From Xanthobacter sp. YC-JY1 (GTDB lineage: Bacteria; Pseudomonadota; Alphaproteobacteria; Rhizobiales; Xanthobacteraceae): a DNA stretch of 64,000 bases. A program made the position numbers and the translations under genes. Below, in pieces: positions 43,162 through 51,819 of this stretch. Position 1 is the stretch's first letter. Each line of letters opens with the position of its first letter. Below the pieces are notes generated by a model, which saw only the letters and a list, made by a program, of their open reading frames with translations, had not been told where the DNA came from and searched no databases. The DNA lies in the NCBI RefSeq assembly GCF_021730305.1, contig NZ_CP032674.1, positions 3,333,001 to 3,397,000 on the forward strand, written 5' to 3'.

Positions 43162-44160
43162 ATGCCGCGCAGGATCACCCCGCCTAAACCCGCTGACACC
43201 ACGCCCGCCGCCGGGCCTGAGGCTGACGCCCCTGCGCCCCCGCGCGCGGCGAAGAGGGCAGGGAAATCCACGAAAGCCTTACCCGTCACCCCGGCCGGTG
43301 GTGTCAAACGCCCCCCGCCGCGATCCGCCCGCCCGCAGGCCCAGAACCGCTCCGGCGGAAGCGTGGATGGCCCGGACAAGCCGGGCCATGACGGCACAGG
43401 GGGTGGTGCCCCGACGAAGCGTAGCCGTGCAGCGCCCGCTCCGGCCCCAGCCCCGCCTCCCATCCCCCGCCGCAACAAGGCGGTGGCCAATGCGGCGGCG
43501 GCGGTGCATGGCCGTACCGTCTCGCCCTGGTCCGATGCCGAGATCACCGAAGCCTTCACCCGCTTCGAGGCCCAGGACCCCGAGCCCAATGGCGAGCTAG
43601 ACCACACCGACGCCTTCACTTTGCTCGTCGCCGTGGTGCTCTCCGCCCAGGCCACCGACACCGGCGTGAACAAGGCGACGAAAGGCCTGTTCGCCGCCGC
43701 CTCAACCCCCGCCGCCATGGTGGCGCTGGGGGAGGACGAGGTGGCGCACCACATCCGCACCCTCGGCCTGTTCCGGGGCAAGGCGAAGAACGTGGTGGAA
43801 CTCTCCCGTCTGCTGCTGGAACGCCATGCCGGCGTGGTGCCGCAGGATCGGGAGGCGCTGGAGGCGCTGCCCGGCGTCGGGCGCAAGACGGCCAATGTGG
43901 TTCTGAACATCGCCTTCGGCGTGCCCACCATCGCGGTGGACACCCACCTCTTCCGCGTCGCCAACCGCACCGGCCTTGCCCCCGGCGCGACGCCGCTGGC
44001 GGTGGAGCTGGGGCTTGAGGCGCGCATCCCCGACCGCTTCAAGCTGCACGCCCACCACTGGCTCATCCTGCACGGCCGCTACATCTGCAAGGCCGCGAAG
44101 CCCGCATGCAGCCGCTGCCTCATCACCGATTTGTGCCGCTGGCCGGACAAGAATTTCTGA
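43162..44160 (+). CDS. nth: Endonuclease III with a long N-terminal extension
   Basis: The C-terminal 215 residues form the canonical glycosylase/AP-lyase: LPGVGRKTANVV with the catalytic Lys, VDTHLFRVANR with the catalytic Asp, and a [4Fe-4S] loop with cysteine spacing 6-2-5 (CKAAKPACSRCLITDLC). It repairs oxidised pyrimidines. The first 115 residues are basic, Pro/Ala-rich and disordered. Bases 43361-43394 of this part are a copy of a genomic palindromic repeat read in frame (SVDGPDKPGHDG). Divergent from the DUF2244 gene. Confidence 0.9.
   Translation: MPRRITPPKPADTTPAAGPEADAPAPPRAAKRAGKSTKALPVTPAGGVKRPPPRSARPQAQNRSGGSVDGPDKPGHDGTGGGAPTKRSRAAPAPAPAPPPIPRRNKAVANAAAAVHGRTVSPWSDAEITEAFTRFEAQDPEPNGELDHTDAFTLLVAVVLSAQATDTGVNKATKGLFAAASTPAAMVALGEDEVAHHIRTLGLFRGKAKNVVELSRLLLERHAGVVPQDREALEALPGVGRKTANVVLNIAFGVPTIAVDTHLFRVANRTGLAPGATPLAVELGLEARIPDRFKLHAHHWLILHGRYICKAAKPACSRCLITDLCRWPDKNF
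43361..43394. repeat. Half copy of dispersed palindrome, family 1, inside nth
   Basis: The stretch contains the 7-bp palindrome arms GGCCCGG (43369-43375) and CCGGGCC (43381-43387) within GTGGATG ... CATGACGG. This matches the right half of the intergenic copies near 44202, 52353 and 60677. Here it is translated as part of the disordered N-terminus of endonuclease III. Confidence 0.8.
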
Positions 44161-44201
44161 GGCGCGCCGCCTCTGGTGCATGTCCGGGGACTTCCATCCC
44201 T

Positions 44202-44309
44202 GCGTCATCCCCCGGCTCGTCCGGGGGATCCACGCCTCCGCCGGGGTGATGTTTCCTGCACCCCACATGTGGCCCGGTGGATGCCCCGGACAAGCCGGGG
44301 CATGACGGT
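44202..44309. repeat. Dispersed composite palindrome, family 1, copy A
   Basis: Two hairpins in inverse orientation flank a 40-bp spacer. The left unit is GCGTCATCCCCCGG ... CCGGGGGATCCACGC and the right unit is GTGGATGCCCCGG ... CCGGGGCATGACGG. Each unit is palindromic and the whole is a larger inverted repeat. The same plan recurs in copies B and C. Confidence 0.8.
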
Positions 44310-44476
44310 GCGAAATAGGCCTCCCCCGCCCGAAGGCGCCCTCGGCCTTTGTCGTCACATCGCGCCCCGGACCAGCGACGGCGCAGCCGGAGCGCCAAGC
44401 CGGGACCCAGGGGACAGTCCGGCGCAGCCGGCAATGCCCGGCATCCTTTCCGCTTGAGCCGCCTTCGGCGAACTCC

Positions 44477-44524
44477 TGCGCTGGGCCCCGGCTCGCATTC
44501 CGCTATCGCTGCCTGCGTCCGGGG
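44477..44524. repeat. Dispersed repeat, family 2, copy 2
   Basis: Its reverse complement shares CCCCGGACGCA and ATGCGAGCCGGGG-CCAGCGCA with the copy at 38978-39022, at nearly the same spacing. Confidence 0.6.
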
Positions 44525-44573
44525 CGCCCGCCTTTCGCGGCCTCCCCGCCCGAAGGCGGGAAGGCCTTTCGCA

Positions 44574-46373
44574 TCACGCCGCCAATCCCTTGGCCAGCTC
44601 CATCGCCTGCCGCTCGAACAGGCGGCGGTAGAGGCCGCCCTCGCGGCGGACCAGCGTGTCGTGGTCGCCCTCCTCGACGATGCGCCCCTTGTCGAACACC
44701 ATCAGGCGGTCGAGCGAGCGCACCGTGGACAGGCGGTGGGCGATGACGAGGGTGGTGCGCCCCACCATCAGCCGCTCCATCGCATCCTGGATCGCCGCTT
44801 CCGATTCCGAATCGAGGCTGGAGGTCGCCTCGTCCAGGATCAGGATGGGCGCGTCCGCGAGGAAGGCCCGGGCGATGGCGATGCGCTGGCGCTCGCCGCC
44901 GGAGAGCTTCACGCCCCGCTCGCCCACCAGCGTGCCGTAGCCGCGCGGCAGGCGGGCGATGAAGTCGGCCGCATTGGCCAGCTCCGCGGCCCGCCGGATC
45001 TCCTCGAAGGAGGCGTCCGGCCGGCCATAGGCGATGTTCTCCATCAGCGAACGGTGGAACAGCACCGGCTCCTGCTGCACCACGGCGATGGCGCGGCGCA
45101 GGGAGCCCTGCGTCACGTCCCGCACGTCCTGCCCGTCCACGATGACGCGCCCCGAAGAGACGTCGTGCATCCGCTGGATGAGCTTGACGAACGTGGTCTT
45201 GCCCGAGCCCGAATGCCCCACGAGGCCCACCCGCTCCCCCGCCGGGATGGTGACGGAGAGGTTCTCGTAGAGCGGCTTGTCGTGGCCGCCATAGTGGAAG
45301 GTCACGTTCTCGAACGCGATCGTCCCCTCCGCCACCTGCGCCGGCACCGCGTTGGGGGCATCGGACACGCCGACCTTCTGGTGGTGGATCTCAACCAGTT
45401 CCTCCAGCTCGTTCATGGAGCGCTGGAGATTGTGGACGTGCATGCCGATGTCACGCAGGTAGGAATGGATGACGAGGTAGGAGGTGAGCACATAGGCCAC
45501 ATCGCCCGCGCTCGCCTGCCCCTGGTGCCACAGCACCAGCGCCGTGCCGATGATGGACGCCTGAAGCGCCACCAGGGCCAGAAGCTGTGCCGTGCCCGCC
45601 CAGGTGGCCGCCATCCAGGTGCGGTAGGTGCGGGCGTTCCACTTGCCGAGCACCCGCTCCAGCCGCTCCTCCTCGCGGGCCTCCGCGCCATAGCCCTTCA
45701 CCACGGCATTGCAGCCCACCGCATCCGCCAGCACGCCGCCGACGCGGGTGTCCCACGCATTGGAGAGGCGCGCCGCCGGGGCGACGTAGTGGACCGACAG
45801 GGCCAGCGTGAGCCCGATGAAGGCCACCGCCCCCACCGCCACCACGGCGCCCAGCACCGGCCAGTTCCAGCCGAGCAGCAGCGCCGTGCCGCCCAGCGCC
45901 ACCACGGACGGGAACAGCGCCACCAGCAGGGTGTCGTGCAGCACGTCGAGGGACCACATGCCGCGCGAGATCTTGCGCACGGTGGAGCCGGCGAAGGACG
46001 AGGCGTGCCAGTCCGACGAGAAGCGCTGCACCCGCGCGAAGGCGTCCGCCGCCACGTCCGACATCATGCGCAAAGTGAGCCGCACGATGATGAAGTAGGT
46101 GGCATGCCGCGCGCTCACCATCGTCACGCCAAGGCCGACGATGGCGAGGAAGGCCATGGTCGCGAGGTGCCAGGCCGTCTCCCGGTCGGCGAGCGACAAA
46201 GCGTCGATCAGCCGGCCGGCGAACAGCGGCACCAGCACCTCGGCGAGGGTGGAGACGAGGACGGCGGCCAAAGTGGCCGCGATGATTCCCTTCCGCTTCG
46301 CCCAATGGGTGAAGAGGAAGGCGAAGATGGCGCGGAACGACACCCCGCGCTTGTGGGTCTGGAACAACGACAT
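44574..46373 (-). CDS. ABC exporter half-transporter (permease-ATPase fusion)
   Basis: The 599-residue protein has an N-terminal six-helix ABC transmembrane domain (about residues 20-320) and a C-terminal ATPase. Walker A is GHSGSGKTT, the signature is LSGGERQR, Walker B is ILILDEATSSLD and the H-loop is VIAHRLS. Proteins of this layout dimerise and export lipids, drugs or peptides; a specific substrate cannot be named. It shares its strand with no neighbour, and a small leftward ORF with a good ribosome-binding site lies 171 bp upstream. Confidence 0.92.
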   Translation of the reverse strand: MSLFQTHKRGVSFRAIFAFLFTHWAKRKGIIAATLAAVLVSTLAEVLVPLFAGRLIDALSLADRETAWHLATMAFLAIVGLGVTMVSARHATYFIIVRLTLRMMSDVAADAFARVQRFSSDWHASSFAGSTVRKISRGMWSLDVLHDTLLVALFPSVVALGGTALLLGWNWPVLGAVVAVGAVAFIGLTLALSVHYVAPAARLSNAWDTRVGGVLADAVGCNAVVKGYGAEAREEERLERVLGKWNARTYRTWMAATWAGTAQLLALVALQASIIGTALVLWHQGQASAGDVAYVLTSYLVIHSYLRDIGMHVHNLQRSMNELEELVEIHHQKVGVSDAPNAVPAQVAEGTIAFENVTFHYGGHDKPLYENLSVTIPAGERVGLVGHSGSGKTTFVKLIQRMHDVSSGRVIVDGQDVRDVTQGSLRRAIAVVQQEPVLFHRSLMENIAYGRPDASFEEIRRAAELANAADFIARLPRGYGTLVGERGVKLSGGERQRIAIARAFLADAPILILDEATSSLDSESEAAIQDAMERLMVGRTTLVIAHRLSTVRSLDRLMVFDKGRIVEEGDHDTLVRREGGLYRRLFERQAMELAKGLAA

Positions 46374-46816
46374 GACACGATCCGGCCGCGCCGCATGGGG
46401 CGCGAAAGGCCGGTCCCTGATTGGAACGGGAACGCGCGGCGCGCGACGCCGCGAAGGGAAGAGGACGGGGCGCGTCAGCGGCCCCCCGCCCCGCGCATCA
46501 GCGCAGGCGGGTAGCGGACCGCGGGCCCTTGGATGTCCGGAAAGCTAGCGGCGGGAGCCGGGCTGGCGGGGAATCACATCCGTGCAGTGGGCGCGGCGCA
46601 GAATGCCGCGTGGCACGGATGGGGCTGAGGACATGGTGTTGCTCATGGACATAACCCCTCCCTGCCGGAATGTTGATCCCGCGCGGCCCCAATGGGGGCA
46701 GCGCTTGCGGGAGGGACGGCCGATCTGCCGCGGCCTTTGCCGCGTTCCTGCCCTTCCGCAGGCGGCCATCAGACGCTAAGGTCGCGGCGCTTTTTTGGAC
46801 AAGCATGGGCGGAACC
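46374..46816. other. 443-bp divergent region between the ABC exporter and the NDUFS6-like gene
   Basis: Apart from a possible 33-codon leftward ORF (46545-46646), I see no gene. A short T-run lies at about 46791-46796, before the NDUFS6-like start. No strong promoter boxes or hairpins were recognised. Confidence 0.35.
46545..46646 (-). CDS. Possible small protein or leader peptide (33 residues)
   Basis: The ORF reads MSNTMSSAPSVPRGILRRAH and continues CTDVIPRQPGSRR. A GGAGGGG ribosome-binding site lies 8 bases before this ATG; an ATG two codons upstream is too close to it. The basic, Ser/Arg/Pro-rich product has one Cys and no membrane helix. It points toward the ABC exporter gene, 171 bp away, and could be a leader peptide. 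Support is the ribosome-binding site alone. Confidence 0.3.
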   Translation of the reverse strand: MSNTMSSAPSVPRGILRRAHCTDVIPRQPGSRR

Positions 46817-47077
46817 ATGGCGGACACCGGCATTCCCCACTTCTGCAACGACCTCGGCGTCACCGTCATCGAGGTGGGCAGCAAGGAATTCATGTGCATC
46901 GGTGCGAAGCCGCCCTTCGACCATCCGCACATCTTCATCGACCTCGGCGACGACGACGAGCACGTGTGCCCCTACTGCTCCACGCTCTATCGCTACAACC
47001 CGGCCCTCGCCGCCGGCGAGGCGAAGCCGGAAGCGGCCGTGTGGCACGGCGAGCCCGTGGCCAAGTCCGCCGCGTGA
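46817..47077 (+). CDS. Zinc-binding protein of the NDUFS6/NUMM type
   Basis: The 86-residue protein has the zf-CHCC fold seen in the 13-kDa zinc subunit of mitochondrial complex I. Candidate zinc ligands are Cys in FMCIG, the HPHIFIDL histidines and the CPYCSTLYRYN knuckle. Free-living alphaproteobacteria keep this subunit. It probably helps assemble or stabilise NADH:quinone oxidoreductase. I chose the ATG at 46817 (MADTGIPHFCND); the ATG at 46805 would add four residues. Confidence 0.88.
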   Translation: MADTGIPHFCNDLGVTVIEVGSKEFMCIGAKPPFDHPHIFIDLGDDDEHVCPYCSTLYRYNPALAAGEAKPEAAVWHGEPVAKSAA

Positions 47078-47246
47078 CGCACCGGCCGGTAACGGCCCAG
47101 CTGACAAGACACGCGGCCTGACCGCCGCAGAACACCTCGCCGGCCTGATGCGCCTTTAGACGCATCTTGGGCCTGTTCGAGGCGGCCTGATCGCCGCCGC
47201 AAAGAAAGACTATTCGGCCGGCTCCTTCACGGAGCCGGGTCCTGCC

Positions 47247-48434
47247 ATGGCCGATCCCATCCCCTTCCGGGCGAAACCCCGCACCGCCGCGCGCAGCGCC
47301 GTGGTGGTCGGCGCGGGTATCGGCGGGCTCGCCTGCGCCATCGCGCTACGCCGTGCCGGCCTCACCGTCCAGGTGGTGGAACAGGCGCGCAAGCTGCGCG
47401 AGGTGGGCGCCGGCCTCCAGCTGACCCCCAACGCCACCCGCATCATCCGCGAGTTCGGCCTGCTGCCGCGCCTGGAACAGGTAGCGGTCACGCCGCGCTC
47501 CCTCGACGTGCGCAGCGGTGCCAGCGGCGCCACCATCACCCGCGCCCATTACGGCCCGGCCGCCTCGCGCTACGGCGCGCCCTTCCTGGTGGTCCACCGC
47601 GCGGACCTGCAGAACCTCCTCGCCGAGGCGGCGCAGGCCGAGGGCGTGCTGATCGCGCTCGGGTCCGAGCTCACCGCCGTGGAGCCGGCCTTCGGCGGCG
47701 TGCGGGCGGTGGTGAAGCAGGGCGAGAATCTCATCGCCCACGGGGCGGACATCCTCGTCGGCGCCGATGGCGTGCGCTCGGCGGTGCGGGCGCATCTGGG
47801 CGTCGCCAAGCCGCCGGTGTTCGCCCAGCGCCTCGCCTACCGCGCCACCATTCCCGTGCCGGCCCGCCATCCGCCGGACGTGCGGCTCTATATGGGGCGC
47901 GACGCCCATCTCGTGGTCTATCCGGTGAAGGGCGGGGCGACGTTGAACCTCGTCGCCATCGTCAAGCACACCGAGCCGGTGGCCCGCTGGAGCGCGCCCG
48001 GTGACGGCGCCGCCGTCCACGCCGCCTTCGCCGACTGGGCGCCGGAGGTGCGCGAGCTTTTGAAGGCGGCGCCGCATTTCCTGTGCTGGGGCCTCTACGA
48101 CATCGATCCCCTGCCCCGCTGGAGCACCGGGCGCGTGACGCTGCTGGGCGATGCCGCCCACGCCATGCTGCCCTTCCTCGCCCAGGGCGCGGCGCAGGGC
48201 ATCGAGGATGCGGCGGCCCTCGCCCGCGCGCTCCAGAAGGAAACCGACGCCGCCACCGCCCTCAAGGCCTACGAGGCCGAGCGGCTGGGCCGCACCGCGC
48301 GCATCCAGTCGGAAGCGCGGCGCAACGGCATGGTCTACCACCTCTCCGGCGCCCCCCGCCTCGCCCGCGATCTGGTGCTGCGCCGGCAAGGCCCGGCGCT
48401 GCTGGACCGCTACGGGTGGATCTACCGGGCGTGA
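47247..48434 (+). CDS. FAD-dependent monooxygenase (salicylate hydroxylase-like)
   Basis: The 395-residue class A flavoprotein monooxygenase has the GxGxxG dinucleotide site VVGAGIGGLACAIAL at its start, the DG motif VGADGVRSAVR and the GD motif LLGDAAHAMLPFLAQGAAQG. Close relatives hydroxylate aromatic acids such as salicylate or 3-hydroxybenzoate with NAD(P)H and O2. No ring-cleavage genes flank it, so the substrate is unknown. A hairpin just after the stop may end its transcript. Confidence 0.88.
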   Translation: MADPIPFRAKPRTAARSAVVVGAGIGGLACAIALRRAGLTVQVVEQARKLREVGAGLQLTPNATRIIREFGLLPRLEQVAVTPRSLDVRSGASGATITRAHYGPAASRYGAPFLVVHRADLQNLLAEAAQAEGVLIALGSELTAVEPAFGGVRAVVKQGENLIAHGADILVGADGVRSAVRAHLGVAKPPVFAQRLAYRATIPVPARHPPDVRLYMGRDAHLVVYPVKGGATLNLVAIVKHTEPVARWSAPGDGAAVHAAFADWAPEVRELLKAAPHFLCWGLYDIDPLPRWSTGRVTLLGDAAHAMLPFLAQGAAQGIEDAAALARALQKETDAATALKAYEAERLGRTARIQSEARRNGMVYHLSGAPRLARDLVLRRQGPALLDRYGWIYRA

Positions 48435-48448
48435 GGGGGAGTGAGCCC

Positions 48449-48469
48449 CCTCTCCCCTTGCGGGAGAGG
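48449..48469 (+). terminator. Hairpin after the FAD monooxygenase gene
   Basis: An 8-bp perfect stem CCTCTCCC / GGGAGAGG with a 5-nt loop lies 15 bases after the stop. The same kind of CCCTCTCCCC-TTG-CGGGAGAGG hairpin is common between genes in rhizobia, so this may be a repeat unit acting as a terminator. Confidence 0.5.
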
Positions 48470-48666
48470 AGAGGCATTCTCCCCCCGCTGGACCTTCCGC
48501 CCGCGCCATGCTATCCGCCCGCCCCATTCTCGTGAGGGGACCATGGGCCTTCGGCTTCAGCGACGACGACAGGACACGCTGCGCATCCGCGCCCGCGCCG
48601 TCACGCCCGCCTGAAGCCGGCCCGCCGAACTCGCGGGCCTTCTGCCCTGCCTTGCGAGTTTTCCCC

Positions 48667-49167
48667 ATGACCGAGCTTCCCTTGTCCATCGCCGTGGAGA
48701 CGGCCGCCGACGACGCGGCCATCGACCGGCTGCATGAGCGCACCTTCGGCCCCGGCCGTTTCGCCCGCACCGCCTTCCGCATCCGGGAGCAGACCGGCCA
48801 CGAGCGCGCCCTCTCCTTCACCGCGCGGGTCGGCACCATGCTGGTGGGATCGGTGCGGCTCACGCGGATCAGCATCGGCACCACGCCGGCCCTGCTGCTC
48901 GGCCCGCTCACGGTGGAGCCGCCGTTCCAGTCGGTGGGCATCGGCGCGCGGCTGATGGAGCATGCGCTCGACGTGGCACGCCAGCAGGGCCACCGGCTGG
49001 TCGTTCTGGTGGGGGACGAGCCCTATTATGCCCGCTTCGGCTTCCGCCGCGTGCCCTTCGGCCAGGTGACTTTGCCCGGCCCGGTGGACCCCGGCCGCCT
49101 GCTTGTCGCCGAGCTGGTCGAGGGCGCCTTTGCCGGCGTGTCCGGCATGGTCAGCGGCAGCCGCTGA
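48667..49167 (+). CDS. GNAT family N-acetyltransferase (YhbS-like)
   Basis: The 166-residue protein has the GNAT acetyl-CoA signature FQSVGIGARLMEHALDVARQ and the substrate-side GDEPYYARFGFR strand typical of YhbS-like members. The target is unknown. I chose the ATG at 48667 because the extension up to 48508 lacks protein-like features. It is flanked by unrelated genes. Confidence 0.85.
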   Translation: MTELPLSIAVETAADDAAIDRLHERTFGPGRFARTAFRIREQTGHERALSFTARVGTMLVGSVRLTRISIGTTPALLLGPLTVEPPFQSVGIGARLMEHALDVARQQGHRLVVLVGDEPYYARFGFRRVPFGQVTLPGPVDPGRLLVAELVEGAFAGVSGMVSGSR

Positions 49168-49354
49168 CACGCGACGGTTACGCCCTTGGTCTAAGGCACA
49201 ACTGGCGGGGCGGCTCGCGCTCCGTTAGCGTGGTAGCGAGATGCGAAACGGTTTGGCCTCAGGCCGACCGGACGACGGGAAGGACGGCACCGCCACGGTG
49301 TCGCCAAAGGCGTTCCCGCGCACCGCATCCGCGATGAAAGAGGGAGGAAGGACG

Positions 49355-50575
49355 ATGACGTCTGGGATCATGCGGCACTCGCGCGCCCTGTTGGCGGCGG
49401 CGGCGATCGGCGCCCTGTTGACGGGCGCGGCCAAGGCCGAAGACACCACGGTGAAGCTCGGCGTGCTCAACGACATGTCCGGCGTCTACGCCGACATTTC
49501 CGGGCCCGGCTCGGTGGTCGCGGCGCAGATGGCGGCCGACGACTTCATGGCCAAGAACAAGGGCTTCAAGATCGAGGTCGTGGGTGCCGACCACCAGAAC
49601 AAGCCGGACGTGGGCGCCTCCATCGCCCGCAAGTGGTACGATCAGGAGAATGTGGACGCCATTCTCGACGTGACCACCTCCTCGGTGGCGCTGGCGGTGA
49701 GCGACATCACCAAAGAGAAGAACAAGATCTTCCTCGTCTCGGGCGGCGGCACGTCCGACCTCACCGGCGCCAAGTGCTCGCCCAACACCGTGCACTGGAC
49801 CTACGACACCTGGGCGCTCGCCAACGGCACCGGATCGGCGCTCACCAAGCAGGGCGGCTCGCCGTGGTTCTTCATCACCGCCGACTACGCGTTCGGCGCG
49901 GCGCTGGAGCGTGACGCCTCGGCGGCGGTGAAGGCGGCCGGCGGCAAGGTGGCGGGCAGCGTGAAGCACCCGCTCTCGAACACCGACTTCTCCTCCTTCC
50001 TTCTGCAGGCGCAGTCCTCCGGCGCCAAGGTCATCGGCCTCGCCAATGCCGGCAACGACCTCATCACCGCGGTGAAGCAGGCATCCGAGTTCGGCATCAC
50101 CCAGGGCGGCCAGCAGCTCGCCGGCCTGCTCATCTTCTCGTCCGACGTGAAGGCCCTCGGCCTGCAGGCGGCGCAGGGCCTCGTGCTCACCGACGCCTTC
50201 TACTGGGACCTGAACGACGACACCCGCGCCTTCTCCAAGCGCTTCGGGGCCAAGTTCAACGGCAAGATGCCCACCAGCGCCCAGGCCGGCGTCTATTCCA
50301 GCGCCATGCACTATCTGAACGCCATCAAGGACGCCAAGACCAAGGACGCGCCCAAGGTGATGGAGCAGATGCGCGCCACGCCCATCAATGACCCGCTGTT
50401 CGGCAAGGGCGAGATCCGCATCGACGGCCGCGCCATCCACCCCATGTACCTGCTGAAGGTGAAGAAGCCCGCCGACAGCAAGGGCGAGTGGGACCTGTTC
50501 GAAGTGGTCTCCACCATCCCCGCCAACGAGGCCTTCCGCCCCCTCAAGGACGGCAACTGCCCGCTGGTGAAGTAA
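49355..50575 (+). CDS. ABC transporter binding protein, branched-chain amino-acid type
   Basis: The 406-residue product has a signal peptide (LLAAAAIGALLTGAAKA) and a Leu/Ile/Val-type periplasmic binding fold (Peripla_BP_6): VKLGVLNDMSGVYADISGPG, KIEVVGADHQNKPDVGA and the LVSGGGTSDLTGAKCSPNTV region. Such receptors bind amino acids, amides or aromatic acids. No permease or ATPase genes are adjacent, so it is an orphan receptor. The ATG at 49355 follows an AGGGAGGAAGG site. A strong terminator closes the gene. Confidence 0.9.
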   Translation: MTSGIMRHSRALLAAAAIGALLTGAAKAEDTTVKLGVLNDMSGVYADISGPGSVVAAQMAADDFMAKNKGFKIEVVGADHQNKPDVGASIARKWYDQENVDAILDVTTSSVALAVSDITKEKNKIFLVSGGGTSDLTGAKCSPNTVHWTYDTWALANGTGSALTKQGGSPWFFITADYAFGAALERDASAAVKAAGGKVAGSVKHPLSNTDFSSFLLQAQSSGAKVIGLANAGNDLITAVKQASEFGITQGGQQLAGLLIFSSDVKALGLQAAQGLVLTDAFYWDLNDDTRAFSKRFGAKFNGKMPTSAQAGVYSSAMHYLNAIKDAKTKDAPKVMEQMRATPINDPLFGKGEIRIDGRAIHPMYLLKVKKPADSKGEWDLFEVVSTIPANEAFRPLKDGNCPLVK

Positions 50576-50610
50576 GACCAAGGCGGCCCCGCCGCCGATC
50601 GCGACCGGAA

Positions 50611-50641
50611 AGGCCCTCCCCCACGGGAGGGCCTTTTTCTT
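50611..50641 (+). terminator. Intrinsic terminator of the binding-protein gene
   Basis: A near-perfect 10-bp stem AGGCCCTCCC / GGGAGGGCCT with a short CCAC loop is followed by TTTTCTTT. It is the clearest rho-independent terminator in the window besides that of thrS. Confidence 0.92.
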
Positions 50642-50699
50642 TGCCGCACGCCATGTGAAGCTGTATCTTCAATCCACCACACGCTAGGCGGGAACGGCC

Positions 50700-51785
50700 A
50701 TGCGCATTATTGCCTCGCTCGCGCTCCTGCTGATCTCGACCGGGATCGCGCGAGCCGAGATCGTCCGCTCCCCGACCACCTGGCGGGTGGACCCGGCTCC
50801 GTTCCGCACCGACAAGGACGCGAACACCAGCATCAGCGGCGCCGCCTGCGCCACCGGCACGTCCACGTGCCTCGTGGTGAACGACGAGACGCGCTTCGCC
50901 CAGTTCTTCACCCTCGGGACCGGCACCATTTCGCCCGGCGCGGTCATCGGACTGCTGCCGAAGAAGGTCGACGGCGCCAAGATGAAGGAGCTTGACGCCG
51001 AAGGCGCCGCCTATGCGCCGCCGCGCACGCCGGGCGCGCCCGGCCATTTCTACGTCACCGGCTCCCATGGCGCCTCGCGCGAGAACGGCGTGCAGCCGTC
51101 GCGTTTCTTCCTGCTCCGCTTTCCCGTGGATGCCGCCACCGGCCTGCCCACCTTCGCCTTCGGTGCCGGTGACCCGCCGCGCGAGATCCAGCCGACCACC
51201 TCCCTGCGGACGGCGCTCGCCCGCCTGCCGGAGATCGGCGCCTATGCCGAAAAGCCGCTCGATGAGAACGGCCTCACCGTGGAAGGCTTCGCCATCCTCG
51301 ACGGCGAAGCTCTGTTCGGCCTGCGTGCGCCGTGCATCGGCGGCCGGGCCTTCGTGGTGCGCGCCCCGCTCGATCCGCTGTTCTCGCGAGAGCCGGTCAC
51401 CGCCCGGGCGAGCAGCCTTGCGGTAGGCGACAACACCGGCATCCGCGACCTCGCGGCCGTGCAAGGCGGCGTGCTGATCCTCACCGGCCGGAGCAATGAT
51501 GCGCGGCGCGGAAAGACCTATTCCTGCGAGCGCCCCGTATCCGACACGGCAAACGACGCCATGGCCGGCGTGCCGGACGCCAAGGTCTGGTTGTGGAGCG
51601 GCAAGGACGCAGACCCGCCCCTTCTGCTCGGCACCCTGCCGGGCGTGTCCAAGGAGATGAAGGCCGAGACCCTTCTGGTGCTCGCGGAGGACGCCTCCGG
51701 CTATCGCATCCTCGTCTGGTTCGATGGCCTGCCGGACGGCGCGCCCCTGGAATTCACCGCGACCCGCCCGCAGGCCGGCAAATAG
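50700..51785 (+). CDS. Exported DUF3616 protein
   Basis: The 361-residue product has a signal peptide (MRIIASLALLLISTGIARA) and the DUF3616 pattern: SGAACATGTSTCLVVNDET, ELDAEGAAYAPPR, GLTVEGFAILDGEALFGLRA and the GIRDLAAVQGG strand. These repeats suggest a beta-propeller. The acidic motifs LDAEG and TVEG recall metal- or ligand-facing loops. The role is unknown. It converges with the DUF6790 gene. Confidence 0.8.
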   Translation: MRIIASLALLLISTGIARAEIVRSPTTWRVDPAPFRTDKDANTSISGAACATGTSTCLVVNDETRFAQFFTLGTGTISPGAVIGLLPKKVDGAKMKELDAEGAAYAPPRTPGAPGHFYVTGSHGASRENGVQPSRFFLLRFPVDAATGLPTFAFGAGDPPREIQPTTSLRTALARLPEIGAYAEKPLDENGLTVEGFAILDGEALFGLRAPCIGGRAFVVRAPLDPLFSREPVTARASSLAVGDNTGIRDLAAVQGGVLILTGRSNDARRGKTYSCERPVSDTANDAMAGVPDAKVWLWSGKDADPPLLLGTLPGVSKEMKAETLLVLAEDASGYRILVWFDGLPDGAPLEFTATRPQAGK

Positions 51786-51819
51786 GGCCACGGGCGATCC
51801 GGCTGCGCGCACGCCACCC

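Larger units (their letters stand above)
44161..44573. other. 413-bp intergenic region made largely of dispersed repeats
   Basis: It lies between the convergent nth and ABC exporter genes and holds no gene. It contains a full copy of repeat family 1 (44202-44309) and the inverse copy of family 2 (44477-44524), with GC-rich filler between. Confidence 0.7.
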
